Shown: positions 30,996 through 39,450, numbered from the stretch's first letter. The stretch: 64,000 nucleotides of DNA from Lentzea jiangxiensis (GCF_900104175.1 NZ_FNIX01000001.1:124001-188000); one strand, 5' to 3'. Numbers and translations are program-made. The notes: generated by a model not told the origin, from the letters alone.

Positions 30996-32984
30996 GTGAA
31001 CATCTTCGGGCAGGTCTGGCTGTGGAGCCTGCTGTCCTTCGTTGCGGGAGCGCTGGTCACCTGGCTGGTGTACGTACGCCCCGCGCGCAAGCAGATCGCC
31101 GACCTCAATGATCAACTTGTCGACGCCCGCCGGTCGTCCGCGCCCGTCGCGGCGCCGGCCCCGGTCGACGACTTCGTGATCGACGAGTGGGCCGACACGC
31201 CGCCGCGGTCGCTGAGCGACGAGGTGCCGGCACCCCCGGTGCCCGCTCCCGTGCCCGCGCCCGCGCCGTACGTGGAGCCGCCCGCCTACTTCGGCGAGCC
31301 CGTCGCGGCGCCCGCACCGCCACCCGTCGTCGAGGAGCCCGCTCCCGTCGTCGAGGAGCGCCGCGACCAGCCGGAGGAGCCCGAGGAGCACGACGAGCCC
31401 TCCGCCCCGGTCCGCCAGTACCTGGAGCCCGACGAGGCGCAGCGCCGCTTCGAGGAGCAGCTGGCCGAGCAGAAGGCGCTGGCCGACACCGAGGACGACG
31501 ACCGCCCGCGGTCGCTGTTCGAGCGCCTCGCGTCCGAGGACGTGCCCGCCGAGACCCCGGCCGAGCAGACGACTGTCCTGTCGCAGTCCGGCCTCGAGGC
31601 CGCGGACTTCGACGACGAGCCGGAGCTCCCGGCCGAGCAGACCTCGTACGTGCCCACGGTCCCTCCGGTCGCCGAGCCCGGTGCCCCGGCGGCGCAGCCG
31701 ACCGCCGGTCCCGAGGTCGAGCAGACCGACGACTTCGTCTACCAGCCTCGCGAGGTGTGGGCGCAGGACGAGCCCGAGACGTACCTCGACGAGGCCGCCG
31801 AGCAGGAGGACGAGCCCGCGCCGACGCGCTCCGAGCAGACGACGTTCATCGCCGTCGAGGAGAGCAGCTGGCCCGACGACGACCTCACCGGCGAGTACCC
31901 CGGCCTGCGCGACGAGATCTCCGGCCAGCTGGACGGCTTCACCGAGCCGGAGTCCGAGGCCGAGGTCCCGCCGGAGGAGCCTGCCGAGCAGACCGGTTTG
32001 ATCGAGCCGATCGACCACGACGCCCCGCAGGTGCGCAACGGCGTCTTCGAGTCGACGCCGGCCGAGGAGCCGCAGCCGGAGGCCGAGCCCGAGCCGGCTC
32101 GCACCCTGCGCGAGGAGCCGGTCCACCAGGAGCCGGTCCATCGGGAACCGGTCTACGAGGAGTTCGTCGAACCCGAGTACACCGGCTCGTTCACCCAGCC
32201 GTTCGTGGCCCCGGGGGCCCCCGCTCCCGCGCCGTTCTCGGCGTTCGAGCCGCGCGTGGAGACCGACGAGGCCCCGGAACGCACACCGCGTGCCGTGGGC
32301 GCGGCCTTCTCGCACAACGCGGAGGCCCCCGAGGCCCCCGCGGCACCGGTGGCCGACCGCCCGCGCTCGCTCTTCGAGCCGCTCCTGGACGCCGATGAGC
32401 CGCTGCCGCCTCTCGGCCAGACCCGCGCGCTCCCGGACACGTCGAACGACCAGCCGTTCGTCCCGAAGTTCGTGCCGAGCGACGAGCCCCTGCTCGCCGC
32501 CCCGCCGGAGCCCGAACCCGAGCCGGTGCACCTGCCCCAGCGCCACACCGAGGCGGGCCTGCCCATCCGCGAGGCCAGGCGCGCGACCCCGCAACGCCAG
32601 CAGAGCTTCCCGGCGTTCGCGGCGTTCGAGTCCCCGAAGCAGGAGGCCCCCAAGCCCGCTCCCGCACTCCCGGCGCGTCCCCGCCCGGTCGGCTTCTCGC
32701 CGTCCACCGGCGGCCGCCCGAACGGTGCCCCGGCAGGCGGCGGCACGTCACCGGCCCGCTTCCAGCAGCCGGAGGGCTTCAACCCGCGTTCGCCGTTCGG
32801 TCCGGGCTCGGTGCTGCCGAAGTCGGACGGCATGGCGCCGGCCGCGGACTTCGCCGTGAAGGCCACGCTGACCGGGCGTCGTTACTACTCCGAGGGGTCC
32901 GCGAACTTCGTGGAGACGCGGGCCGACGTGTGGTTCCGCACGGAGGCCGACGCGGAGAAGGCCGGGTTCCGCCCGGCACCCTGA
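30996..32984 (+). CDS. Membrane-anchored acidic repeat protein with C-terminal sunset-like domain
   Basis: A 662-residue protein starting at GTG 30996, with GAAGGGG nine bases upstream. One N-terminal helix (about residues 5-25, IFGQVWLWSLLSFVAGALV) anchors it, with the rest probably cytoplasmic. Residues 45-600 are a low-complexity Pro/Glu/Ala/Asp-rich region. It contains five copies of EQT followed two residues later by a bulky hydrophobic residue (threonines at 192, 216, 244, 282, 333) and two copies of DRPRSLFE (169-176, 454-461). The last 60 residues (ADFAVKATLTGRRYYSEG, then DVWFRTEADAEKAGF) resemble the sunset domain of actinobacterial channel-accessory-like proteins. Function unknown. 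Confidence 0.7.
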   Translation: MNIFGQVWLWSLLSFVAGALVTWLVYVRPARKQIADLNDQLVDARRSSAPVAAPAPVDDFVIDEWADTPPRSLSDEVPAPPVPAPVPAPAPYVEPPAYFGEPVAAPAPPPVVEEPAPVVEERRDQPEEPEEHDEPSAPVRQYLEPDEAQRRFEEQLAEQKALADTEDDDRPRSLFERLASEDVPAETPAEQTTVLSQSGLEAADFDDEPELPAEQTSYVPTVPPVAEPGAPAAQPTAGPEVEQTDDFVYQPREVWAQDEPETYLDEAAEQEDEPAPTRSEQTTFIAVEESSWPDDDLTGEYPGLRDEISGQLDGFTEPESEAEVPPEEPAEQTGLIEPIDHDAPQVRNGVFESTPAEEPQPEAEPEPARTLREEPVHQEPVHREPVYEEFVEPEYTGSFTQPFVAPGAPAPAPFSAFEPRVETDEAPERTPRAVGAAFSHNAEAPEAPAAPVADRPRSLFEPLLDADEPLPPLGQTRALPDTSNDQPFVPKFVPSDEPLLAAPPEPEPEPVHLPQRHTEAGLPIREARRATPQRQQSFPAFAAFESPKQEAPKPAPALPARPRPVGFSPSTGGRPNGAPAGGGTSPARFQQPEGFNPRSPFGPGSVLPKSDGMAPAADFAVKATLTGRRYYSEGSANFVETRADVWFRTEADAEKAGFRPAP

Positions 32985-33000
32985 TCCCCGAGGCACAGCG

Positions 33001-33034
33001 AAAAGGCCCCCACCGCGTTCGGTGGGGGCCTTTT
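33001..33034. terminator. Bidirectional terminator between the sunset-domain gene and korB
   Basis: A perfect 15-bp stem (AAAAGGCCCCCACCG and complement) around CGTT. A-tract on one side and T-tract on the other let it serve both convergent genes. Confidence 0.9.
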
Positions 33035-33048
33035 CCGTCGATCCGCGG

Positions 33049-34098
33049 TCAGCCGACCACGGTCCAGGTGTCCTTGCCGTGCAGCAGCTTGCCGAGATCC
33101 GCGGCCTTCAAGGCCTTGGCCTCGCCGACCTGCGCCCGCACCCCGTCGTCGTACGTCGTGCGGTTCGCCCGCCGGAACACACCGGTGACGGTGTGCGTGA
33201 GGTCCTGCGTCGACAACCGCGACAGCGCGAACGACAGGTTCAGGTCCGACGCGTCGTGCACCACGACGTCGCTCGCGTCCACGTCCGCGGACTTGGCGAC
33301 CGCGAGCCCGAAGCCCTCGCGCACCACGCAGTACTCGCCCTCGCGGCCGAAGCGGATCGGCTCGCCGTCGACGACGTTGATGATCCGCCGCTGCGCCTCG
33401 TCCGCGTCCTTCAGCACGTCGAACGCGCCGTCGTTGAAGATCGGGCAGTTCTGGTAGATCTCGACGAGCGCCGACCCGCGGTGCTCGGCCGCCTGGCGCA
33501 GCACCGAGGTCAGACCGGCCTTGTCCGAGTCGAGCGCCCGGCCGACGAAGGAGGCCTCCGCGCCCAGCGCCAGCGACACCGGGTTGAACGGGTGGTCGAG
33601 CGACCCGAGCGGGGTCGACTTGGTGACCTTGCCCTCCTCGGAGGTGGGCGAGTACTGGCCCTTGGTGAGGCCGTAGATCCTGTTGTTGAACAGCAGGATC
33701 TTGAGGTTCACGTTGCGCCGCAACGTGTGGATCAGGTGGTTGCCGCCGATCGACAGCGCGTCGCCGTCACCGGTCACCACCCACACGCTCAGGTCCGGCC
33801 GCGCCACGGCGAGACCCGTGGCGATGGCCGGCGCACGGCCGTGGATGGAGTGCATGCCGTAGGTGTTCATGTAGTACGGGAACCGGGACGAACACCCGAT
33901 GCCCGACACGAACACGATGTTCTCCCGCTTGAGACCCAGCGACGGCAGGAACGACTGCATGGTGTTGAGCACGATGTAGTCGCCGCAGCCGGGGCACCAG
34001 CGGACTTCCTGGTCGGACTTGTAGTCCCTGGCCGTCTGCTTCTCGTCGGTGGTGGGCACCCCGGTCAGGCCGGGGATTCCGAGGTCGATCGCGGTCAC
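33049..34098 (-). CDS. korB: 2-oxoglutarate:ferredoxin oxidoreductase beta subunit
   Basis: A 349-residue thiamine-diphosphate and [4Fe-4S] subunit of the enzyme that interconverts 2-oxoglutarate and succinyl-CoA plus CO2 with ferredoxin. Cluster ligands are visible in RWCPGCGDY near residue 34 and GIGCSSRFPYY near 66, with another in NCPIFND near 221. The thiamine-diphosphate motif is VTGDGDALSIGGNH near 107. Its start overlaps the korA stop, so the two are co-translated. In mycobacteria KorAB supports a CoA-dependent alternative TCA route. Confidence 0.93.
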   Translation of the reverse strand: MTAIDLGIPGLTGVPTTDEKQTARDYKSDQEVRWCPGCGDYIVLNTMQSFLPSLGLKRENIVFVSGIGCSSRFPYYMNTYGMHSIHGRAPAIATGLAVARPDLSVWVVTGDGDALSIGGNHLIHTLRRNVNLKILLFNNRIYGLTKGQYSPTSEEGKVTKSTPLGSLDHPFNPVSLALGAEASFVGRALDSDKAGLTSVLRQAAEHRGSALVEIYQNCPIFNDGAFDVLKDADEAQRRIINVVDGEPIRFGREGEYCVVREGFGLAVAKSADVDASDVVVHDASDLNLSFALSRLSTQDLTHTVTGVFRRANRTTYDDGVRAQVGEAKALKAADLGKLLHGKDTWTVVG

Positions 34099-35933
34099 GC
34101 CGACACCCCCTTGATCACGTCAGCGAGCACGTCCTGCAACTCCTCCGCCTTGAAGGGCAGGCCCTGGACCTTCGTGTACGACACGGCGTCCACCAGGTAC
34201 TTCGCCCTCAACAGCAACGCCAGCTGCCCGAGGTTCATTTCCGGCACGACCACCTTGTCGTAGCTGCGGAGCACCTCGCCCAGGTTCTTCGGGAACGGGT
34301 TGAGGTGCCGCAGGTGCGCGTGCGCGACCGGCAGGCCCAGCTTGCGGACCCGGCGGGCCGCCGCGCCGATCGGGCCGTACGACGAACCCCAGCCCACGAC
34401 GAGCACGCGGGCGTTGCCGTCCGGGTCCTCGACCTCGACGTCCGGCACCTCGATGCCGTCGATCTTGGCCTGCCGCAGGCGGACCATCTTGTCGTGGTTC
34501 TCGGGGTCGTACGAGATGTTGCCGGTGACGTCCTGCTTCTCCAGGCCACCGATGCGGTGCTGCAGGCCCGGGGTGCCCGGCACGGCCCACGGGCGGGCCA
34601 GCGTCTCCGGGTCGCGGGAGTACGGCTGGAAGTTCTCCGGGTCGGTCGCGAACTCGACGGTGAGGTCGGGCAGCGAGTCGACGTCCGGGATCAGCCACGG
34701 CTCGGAGCCGTTCGCCACCGCGCCGTCGGACAGGAACAGCACCGGCGTGCGGTACTTCAGCGCGATCCGGCACGCGTCGACCACGGCGTCGAAGCAGTCC
34801 GAGGGGGACCGCGGCGCCACGACCGGCACCGGCGACTCGCCGTTGCGGCCGAACATCGCCTGCAGCAGGTCGGCCTGCTCGGTCTTCGTCGGCAGACCGG
34901 TGGACGGGCCACCGCGCTGCACGTCGATCACGAGCAGCGGCAGCTCGGTCATCACGGCGAGGCCGATGGTCTCGGACTTCAGCGCGATGCCGGGGCCGGA
35001 CGTCGACGTCACGCCGAGCGCGCCGCCGTAGGACGCGCCGAGGGCGATGCCGATGCCCGCGATCTCGTCCTCGGCCTGCACCGTGGTGATGTCGAAGTTC
35101 TTGTGCTTGCTGAGCTCGTGCAGGATGTCCGACGCCGGCGTGATCGGATACGTGCCGAGCACGACGGGCAGCTTCGACAGCTGCGCGGCCGCGACGATGC
35201 CGTACGCCGTCGCCGTGTTGCCGGTGATCTGGCGGTAGGTGCCGACGTTGAGCTTCGCGGGCGCCACCTCGTAGGTGACGGCGAAGGCCTCGGTCGTCTC
35301 GCCGTAGTTCCAGCCGGCGCGGAACGCGAGGACGTTGGCCTCGGCGATGTCGGGCTTCTTCGCGAACTTCTCGCGCAGGAACCGTTCCGTGCCCTCGGTC
35401 GGCCGGTGGTACATCCACGAGAGCAGCCCGAGCGCGAACATGTTCTTCGCGCGCTCGGCGTCCTTCTTGCCGAGGCCGGTCTCCTCGAGGGCGCCGATGG
35501 TCAGCGTCGCCATGGCGATCTTGTGGACCTGGAACCGCTCGAGCGAGTCGTCCTCGAGCGGGTTCGAGTCGTAGCCGACCTTCGTCAGGTTCCGCTTCGA
35601 GAACTCGTCGGTGTTGACGATGAGGATGCCGCCGTCCGGCAGTTCGCCCACGTTCGCCTTGAGCGCGGCCGGGTTCATCGCGACGAGGACGTCGGGACGG
35701 TCGCCGGGCGTCAGGATGTCGTAGTCGGCGAAGTGCAGCTGGAACGACGACACACCGGGCAGGGTCCCCTGTGGTGCGCGGATCTCGGCGGGGAAGTTGG
35801 GCTGCGTGGCGAGGTCGTTGCCGAACGCCGCCGCTTCCGACGTGAACCGGTCTCCGGTGAGCTGCATACCGTCACCGGAGTCGCCGGCGAAGCGGATCAC
35901 GACGCGATCCAGCTTGCGGGTCTCAGTGCTCAT
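34095..35933 (-). CDS. korA: 2-oxoglutarate:ferredoxin oxidoreductase alpha subunit (gamma-alpha fusion)
   Basis: A 612-residue subunit with an N-terminal gamma domain (VIRFAGDSGDGMQLTGDRF near residue 8) fused to the alpha domain. The alpha domain begins around residue 215 with the substrate-binding loop GTYPITPASDILHEL, followed by SGPGIALKSETIGLAVMTE and QRGGPSTGLPTKTEQADLLQ. The ATG at 35933 gives the common MSTETRKLDR start; an in-frame TTG at 35957 would add eight residues. The upstream 210 bases hold a TGTTACC-CAA-GGTAACA palindrome. Confidence 0.92.
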   Translation of the reverse strand: MSTETRKLDRVVIRFAGDSGDGMQLTGDRFTSEAAAFGNDLATQPNFPAEIRAPQGTLPGVSSFQLHFADYDILTPGDRPDVLVAMNPAALKANVGELPDGGILIVNTDEFSKRNLTKVGYDSNPLEDDSLERFQVHKIAMATLTIGALEETGLGKKDAERAKNMFALGLLSWMYHRPTEGTERFLREKFAKKPDIAEANVLAFRAGWNYGETTEAFAVTYEVAPAKLNVGTYRQITGNTATAYGIVAAAQLSKLPVVLGTYPITPASDILHELSKHKNFDITTVQAEDEIAGIGIALGASYGGALGVTSTSGPGIALKSETIGLAVMTELPLLVIDVQRGGPSTGLPTKTEQADLLQAMFGRNGESPVPVVAPRSPSDCFDAVVDACRIALKYRTPVLFLSDGAVANGSEPWLIPDVDSLPDLTVEFATDPENFQPYSRDPETLARPWAVPGTPGLQHRIGGLEKQDVTGNISYDPENHDKMVRLRQAKIDGIEVPDVEVEDPDGNARVLVVGWGSSYGPIGAAARRVRKLGLPVAHAHLRHLNPFPKNLGEVLRSYDKVVVPEMNLGQLALLLRAKYLVDAVSYTKVQGLPFKAEELQDVLADVIKGVSA

Positions 35934-36126
35934 TCCTACGCCGATACCTCTCTCCAAGGGTGGCTGTGCCCCACCGCGAGGGTAGCCGCCAGGACCGCCT
36001 GTGAGACGGGCCGTGTACCACTAGGCGAGACGAACTGTCCCATCTGCCGCACCGGGTCCCCGACTTGACGGTAAGCACAGCACTACCAGCGGATACCCGA
36101 ATGCGGCAGACGTCACCCTCGATACC

Positions 36127-36143
36127 TGTTACCCAAGGTAACA
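36127..36143. promoter_or_regulatory. Palindrome between korA and the enoyl-CoA-hydratase-like gene
   Basis: TGTTACC and GGTAACA arms separated by CAA form a 17-base palindrome directly after the stop codon of the hydratase-like gene and about 190 bases upstream of korA. It has no T-tract, so an operator for korAB is more likely than a terminator; the regulator is unknown. Confidence 0.35.
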
Positions 36144-36144
36144 C

Positions 36145-36885
36145 CTAGCGCCCGCTGATCCGAGCCTTCATCGCGGCAAGCCTGGCAGCGAATTCTGGAG
36201 TGTCGATCGAAGTCACCTGTGGCCGCAGCTCCGTCTCGACGGCGTGCCCGTGGTCCTGCATCGCATCGGTCAGCCGCATCGTCGCCTTGATGGTCCGGAC
36301 GAGTCCGGCCGGAGCGTCGGCGGCGGCCCGCGCCATCTCCCGAGCCGCTGCCAGCGGGTCCTCGGCCCTGGAGTGGGCGAGCCCGACGCGCACCGCCTCG
36401 TCGGCGTCGAGGATCTGCCCGAACAACGTCATGGCCGTCGCGGTCTGCCTGTTCGTGATCCTCTGCAGCATCCAGGTCATGCCCCCGCCGGGGTGGATGC
36501 CGAGCTGCAGGAACCGCGCGTCGAACCGCGCCTTCGGCCCCGCGATCCGCACGTCGGCGGCCAGCGCGAGGTTGAGCCCGGCGCCGACCGCCGCGCCGTT
36601 GACCGCGGCGATCGTCGGGATGCTGGCCTCGGCCACCGCGAGGAAGCCCCGGTAGATCTGCTTGAGGCCCTCGTCCTTGGAGTTGCCGAGCTGCGTGAGG
36701 TCCGCGCCGGCGCAGAACGCGGGCGGCGCACCCGTGACGATCAGCGCGTTGGCTTCCTGCTCGGCCTGCTTGACCTTGTCGTGCAGCTCCTGCGACAGGT
36801 CGATCGTCAGTGCGTTGCGCCGGTCCGGATCGTTGATCGTGATGACGGCGACGGAGTCGTGGTGCTCCAGGAGAACCTCAGCCAT
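36145..36885 (-). CDS. Enoyl-CoA hydratase/isomerase-fold protein lacking the catalytic glutamates
   Basis: A 246-residue crotonase-superfamily protein. The CoA-binding/oxyanion-hole parts are present (PAFCAGADLTQL near residue 56 and NGAAVGAGLNLALAADVRIA near 95). Where hydratases have GQPE, this one reads DARF (near 120), and the second catalytic glutamate position (RQTATAMTL near 146) is alanine by my alignment. It is therefore probably not a normal hydratase. The LGIHPGGGMTW variant is shared by a known group of actinobacterial paralogues. It lies in the same direction upstream of korAB; no role is assigned. Confidence 0.8.
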   Translation of the reverse strand: MAEVLLEHHDSVAVITINDPDRRNALTIDLSQELHDKVKQAEQEANALIVTGAPPAFCAGADLTQLGNSKDEGLKQIYRGFLAVAEASIPTIAAVNGAAVGAGLNLALAADVRIAGPKARFDARFLQLGIHPGGGMTWMLQRITNRQTATAMTLFGQILDADEAVRVGLAHSRAEDPLAAAREMARAAADAPAGLVRTIKATMRLTDAMQDHGHAVETELRPQVTSIDTPEFAARLAAMKARISGR

Positions 36886-36894
36886 GCCCGCACC

Positions 36895-37344
36895 CTAGGG
36901 TGCGGGCGGCCGGTCCAGGAGCCGGGACAGCACGACCGTGGACACGGTCCGGTCGATGATCTCGACGGCCCGCAACCGTTCCAGCGCCGTCTCGAGGTGG
37001 TGGATGTCCGCCGCGCGCAGGTGCACGATCGCGTCCGCCGCGCCCGACACCGTGTAGGCCGCTCTGACCTCGGCCATCGGCTCCAGCCGGTGCTGGATGT
37101 CGTGCGGTGCCACGTTCCCCTTGCAGTGCACCTCGACGAAGGCCTCGGTGCCCCACCCGAGCGCCTCCGGGTCCACCACGGCCGTGAAGCCGCGCAGAAC
37201 CCCGGTGTCCAGCAGTTTGTCCACCCGCCGCTTGACCGCGGGAGCACTCAGGCCCACCACCTTGCCGATCTCCGCGTAGCTGGAGCGCGCGTTCGCCATC
37301 AGGCACGAAATGATTCGCTGGTCGATACTGTCCACACGCAACAT
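36895..37344 (-). CDS. Lrp/AsnC-family transcriptional regulator
   Basis: A 149-residue regulator. The N-terminal helix-turn-helix is DQRIISCLMANARSSYAEIG followed by KVVGLSAPAVKRRVDKLLDTG. The C-terminal RAM domain (about residues 70-140) includes EAFVEVHCKGNV. It is divergent from the amidinohydrolase-like gene across a 66-base gap, so control of that gene in response to an amino acid is likely. A similar pairing of an AsnC regulator with a DDAH-like gene exists in M. tuberculosis (Rv2324/Rv2323c), as I recall it. Confidence 0.88.
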   Translation of the reverse strand: MLRVDSIDQRIISCLMANARSSYAEIGKVVGLSAPAVKRRVDKLLDTGVLRGFTAVVDPEALGWGTEAFVEVHCKGNVAPHDIQHRLEPMAEVRAAYTVSGAADAIVHLRAADIHHLETALERLRAVEIIDRTVSTVVLSRLLDRPPAP

Positions 37345-37410
37345 ACTGCCCTAATCAACGCAATGTCGCGGCGTTGTTCGATGGTCCAACGGCCCTTTAC
37401 ATTTCGATCC

Positions 37411-38295
37411 ATGACCGTCTCCATCTCCGGGCCCGGCGAGCCGATCACGCTCGACATCGCAACGCCCCTCGTGCCGACGCGCGTGCCGACCACCCGTCGG
37501 TACCTGATGTGCCCGCCGACGTACTTCACGGTGGAGTACGCCATCAACCCGTGGATGGACCCCACCCAGCCCACCAGCACGACGCTGGCCCTGGAGCAGT
37601 GGACGGCCCTGAAGGAGACCTACGAGCGCCTCGGCCACGACGTCGAGGTCATCGACCCCGTCCCCGGCCTGCCCGACATGGTGTTCTCGGCCAACAGCGG
37701 CACCGTGATCGACGGCCGAGTCCTCGGCTCCCGCTTCCGCGCCTCCCAGCGCTCGGCCGAAGCCGACCACTTCCGCCGCTGGTTCCTCGGCGCGGGCTAC
37801 AAGTCCGTGGTCATGCCCACCGCCGTCAACGAGGCCGAGGGCGACTTCACCTGGACCGGCTCCCTGCTGCTGGCTGGCACCGGCTTCCGCACCGACCCGC
37901 ACGCGCACTCCGAGGCCCAGGAGGTCCTGGGCGTCCCGGTCGTCTCGCTGCAGCTGGTCGACCCGCGCTTCTACCACCTCGACGTGGCCCTGTTCATGCT
38001 CGACGACCAGTCCGCCTCACCGCTGGTCGCCTACTACCCGGAGGCGTTCTCGCCGGGCTCGCAGCAGGTCCTGAAGCGCCTGTTCCCGGACGCCGTGATC
38101 GCCAACGACGACGACGCCGTCTGCCTGGGCCTGAACGCGGTGTCCGACGGCAAGCACGTCGTCATGCCCGTCGAGGCCGTGCACCTGGCGGAGCAGGTGG
38201 CGCGGCGCGGGTTCGAGCCCGTGTTCGTGGACATCTCGGAGTTGCGCAAGTCGGGCGGCGGCCCGAAGTGCTGCACGATGGAACTGCGCGGCTAG
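37411..38295 (+). CDS. Dimethylargininase/amidinotransferase-family hydrolase
   Basis: A 294-residue pentein-fold enzyme acting on guanidino groups (arginine, citrulline or methylated arginine; the substrate cannot be read). Family marks are PDMVFSANSGTV near residue 88, EGDFTWTGSLLLAGTGFRT near 143, the histidine in DPRFYHLDVALFML near 185, and the nucleophilic cysteine in GGGPKCCTMEL near the C-terminus. All catalytic residues appear intact. ATG 37411 is 66 bases from the divergent Lrp regulator, which probably controls it. Catabolism of arginine-related compounds is the likely role. The rocD gene adjacent in mycobacteria is absent here. Confidence 0.82.
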   Translation: MTVSISGPGEPITLDIATPLVPTRVPTTRRYLMCPPTYFTVEYAINPWMDPTQPTSTTLALEQWTALKETYERLGHDVEVIDPVPGLPDMVFSANSGTVIDGRVLGSRFRASQRSAEADHFRRWFLGAGYKSVVMPTAVNEAEGDFTWTGSLLLAGTGFRTDPHAHSEAQEVLGVPVVSLQLVDPRFYHLDVALFMLDDQSASPLVAYYPEAFSPGSQQVLKRLFPDAVIANDDDAVCLGLNAVSDGKHVVMPVEAVHLAEQVARRGFEPVFVDISELRKSGGGPKCCTMELRG

Positions 38296-38378
38296 ACCTC
38301 GCCCACGCAGTGCCGTTCCGCTGTTCCTGCGTGAAGGGCTGATTTACCGGTTGACCTGGTCCGATGCTGCCAACGACG

Positions 38379-38708
38379 TCAACGTCGGCAGGTAACCGTC
38401 TGTCGCTGACTGCGGTCTTCTGCGGCTGTCCCTGGAACATGTGTGGAACAAGAAGAGCCCCCGGCGAGGTCATCGCCGGGGGCTCTCTCAGTTCGTGTAC
38501 CTGCGTCAACGCCTTCAGGTTGAGCTGGCGGCTTGTCGGTCCGACCGCGGTGCAGAAGATGAGCCGCCTCGATCTCACTCAACTCTGCCAGAGCGTGCTC
38601 ACCGTCCACTCGTAGAGGAGCGTCGTACTCGATCAGCCATTTGAGCGCTTGCTCGAACGTGATGCGTTCAACCGGCAGGTAGCGGTCAAAGTCCGGCGGA
38701 AGGTGCAT
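38379..38708 (-). CDS. Small protein of unknown function
   Basis: A 109-residue product starting MHLPPDFDRYLPVERITFEQ, with the strong ribosome binding site AAAGAGG eight bases upstream of ATG 38708. The first 60 residues look like a compact helical unit; the rest is low-complexity. A 13-bp perfect hairpin (38455-38485) lies inside the last third of the frame, where a terminator would be expected just after a stop codon. The natural gene may therefore have ended near 38490 and the present tail may be a frameshift extension. No family recognised. Confidence 0.4.
   Translation of the reverse strand: MHLPPDFDRYLPVERITFEQALKWLIEYDAPLRVDGEHALAELSEIEAAHLLHRGRTDKPPAQPEGVDAGTRTERAPGDDLAGGSSCSTHVPGTAAEDRSQRQTVTCRR
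38455..38485 (-). terminator. Strong hairpin, probable terminator
   Basis: A perfect 13-bp stem (GAGCCCCCGGCGA and complement) with loop GGTCA. A TCTCTC run follows on the plus strand and TCTTGTTC on the minus strand, so either direction is possible. It lies inside the 3' part of the small unknown gene. Confidence 0.6.
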
Positions 38709-39066
38709 GTGCGGGCCTCTTTCGGGGCTCCGGCCGGCGGAATGCCAGCGCAAGCGCCACAGGTCGTGTCCGCGGGGCATTGGTCGCCTGGACTTTGGTC
38801 ACAAGTCGCTCTTGATGTGGTTCTGCAGGCTCACGCTCGTCTCGGATGCGATGCGTCGTGTCGTGCTGCCGAGCACGCCAGCGCAGATCGTTTTCATCCC
38901 TGACGAACCGGACCGAGCAAAGCTCAGGCTGATGTTCGCAGTGGCCGATCGGCGACTGCGGAAAGCATGGTCGAGGCGCGCAGTAGGGCGATGTCGTCCC
39001 ACAACAGTGGGATCCGGGACGTCGACGCGCTCGCTCACCGCTTCGACGTCCCGCTTCTCAAAGAGG
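38709..39066. other. Non-coding or decayed stretch
   Basis: About 360 bases between the small unknown gene and the MerR gene. Minus-strand frames are open (one runs 38799-39203 into the MerR gene) but show no recognisable family, no good ribosome binding site and odd composition. It looks like remnant sequence. Confidence 0.4.
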
Positions 39067-39432
39067 TCACACGCCCTGCAACGGCAAGTGCGGCTCGTCG
39101 GACGCGGTCTTGGCGTTGAGTGCTCGAGCTTCCTCGAGCTGGTCTTCCAGGGTGACGATGCGGCAAGCGGCATCCAGTCCCGTGCCCTGGTCCACCAGAG
39201 CACGGACGCGGGCGGCCAGCCGGAGTTGGTGGCGGGAGTACCGGCGGTGTCCGCCGGCTGAGCGCTGCGGCTCGATGAGTTTCGCCTCGTCGAGGCTGCG
39301 CAGGAAGTTCGCCGACGTGTTGAGCAGTTCCACGGCCCGGCCCATCGTGTAGGCGGGGTAGTGCTCGTCGTCGAACTTCTCGGCTGTTGTCTGCGGTTCG
39401 TTGTCCGCTGTTCCGATCGTGTCTGGGGTCAT
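39067..39432 (-). CDS. Small MerR-family regulator
   Basis: A 121-residue protein with a MerR-type winged helix in residues 27-95. YTMGRAVELLNTSANFLRSL is the helix-turn-helix and IEPQRSAGGHRRYSRHQLRL is the wing. A short helical tail follows (VTLEDQLEEARALNAKTAS). There is no effector domain and no cysteine suggestive of metal sensing. It belongs to a widespread actinobacterial group of short MerR proteins with unclear roles. GGAGG lies five bases before ATG 39432, and a 13-bp hairpin sits 18 bases upstream. The region further upstream is a long gene-free stretch with a tandem repeat. Confidence 0.8.
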   Translation of the reverse strand: MTPDTIGTADNEPQTTAEKFDDEHYPAYTMGRAVELLNTSANFLRSLDEAKLIEPQRSAGGHRRYSRHQLRLAARVRALVDQGTGLDAACRIVTLEDQLEEARALNAKTASDEPHLPLQGV

Positions 39433-39450
39433 CGCGCCTCCGCATCACGA

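Noticed and set aside
38799..39203. Minus-strand 134-codon frame overlapping the MerR gene
   Set aside because: No ribosome binding site, unnatural composition, and it overlaps a clear MerR regulator in another frame.
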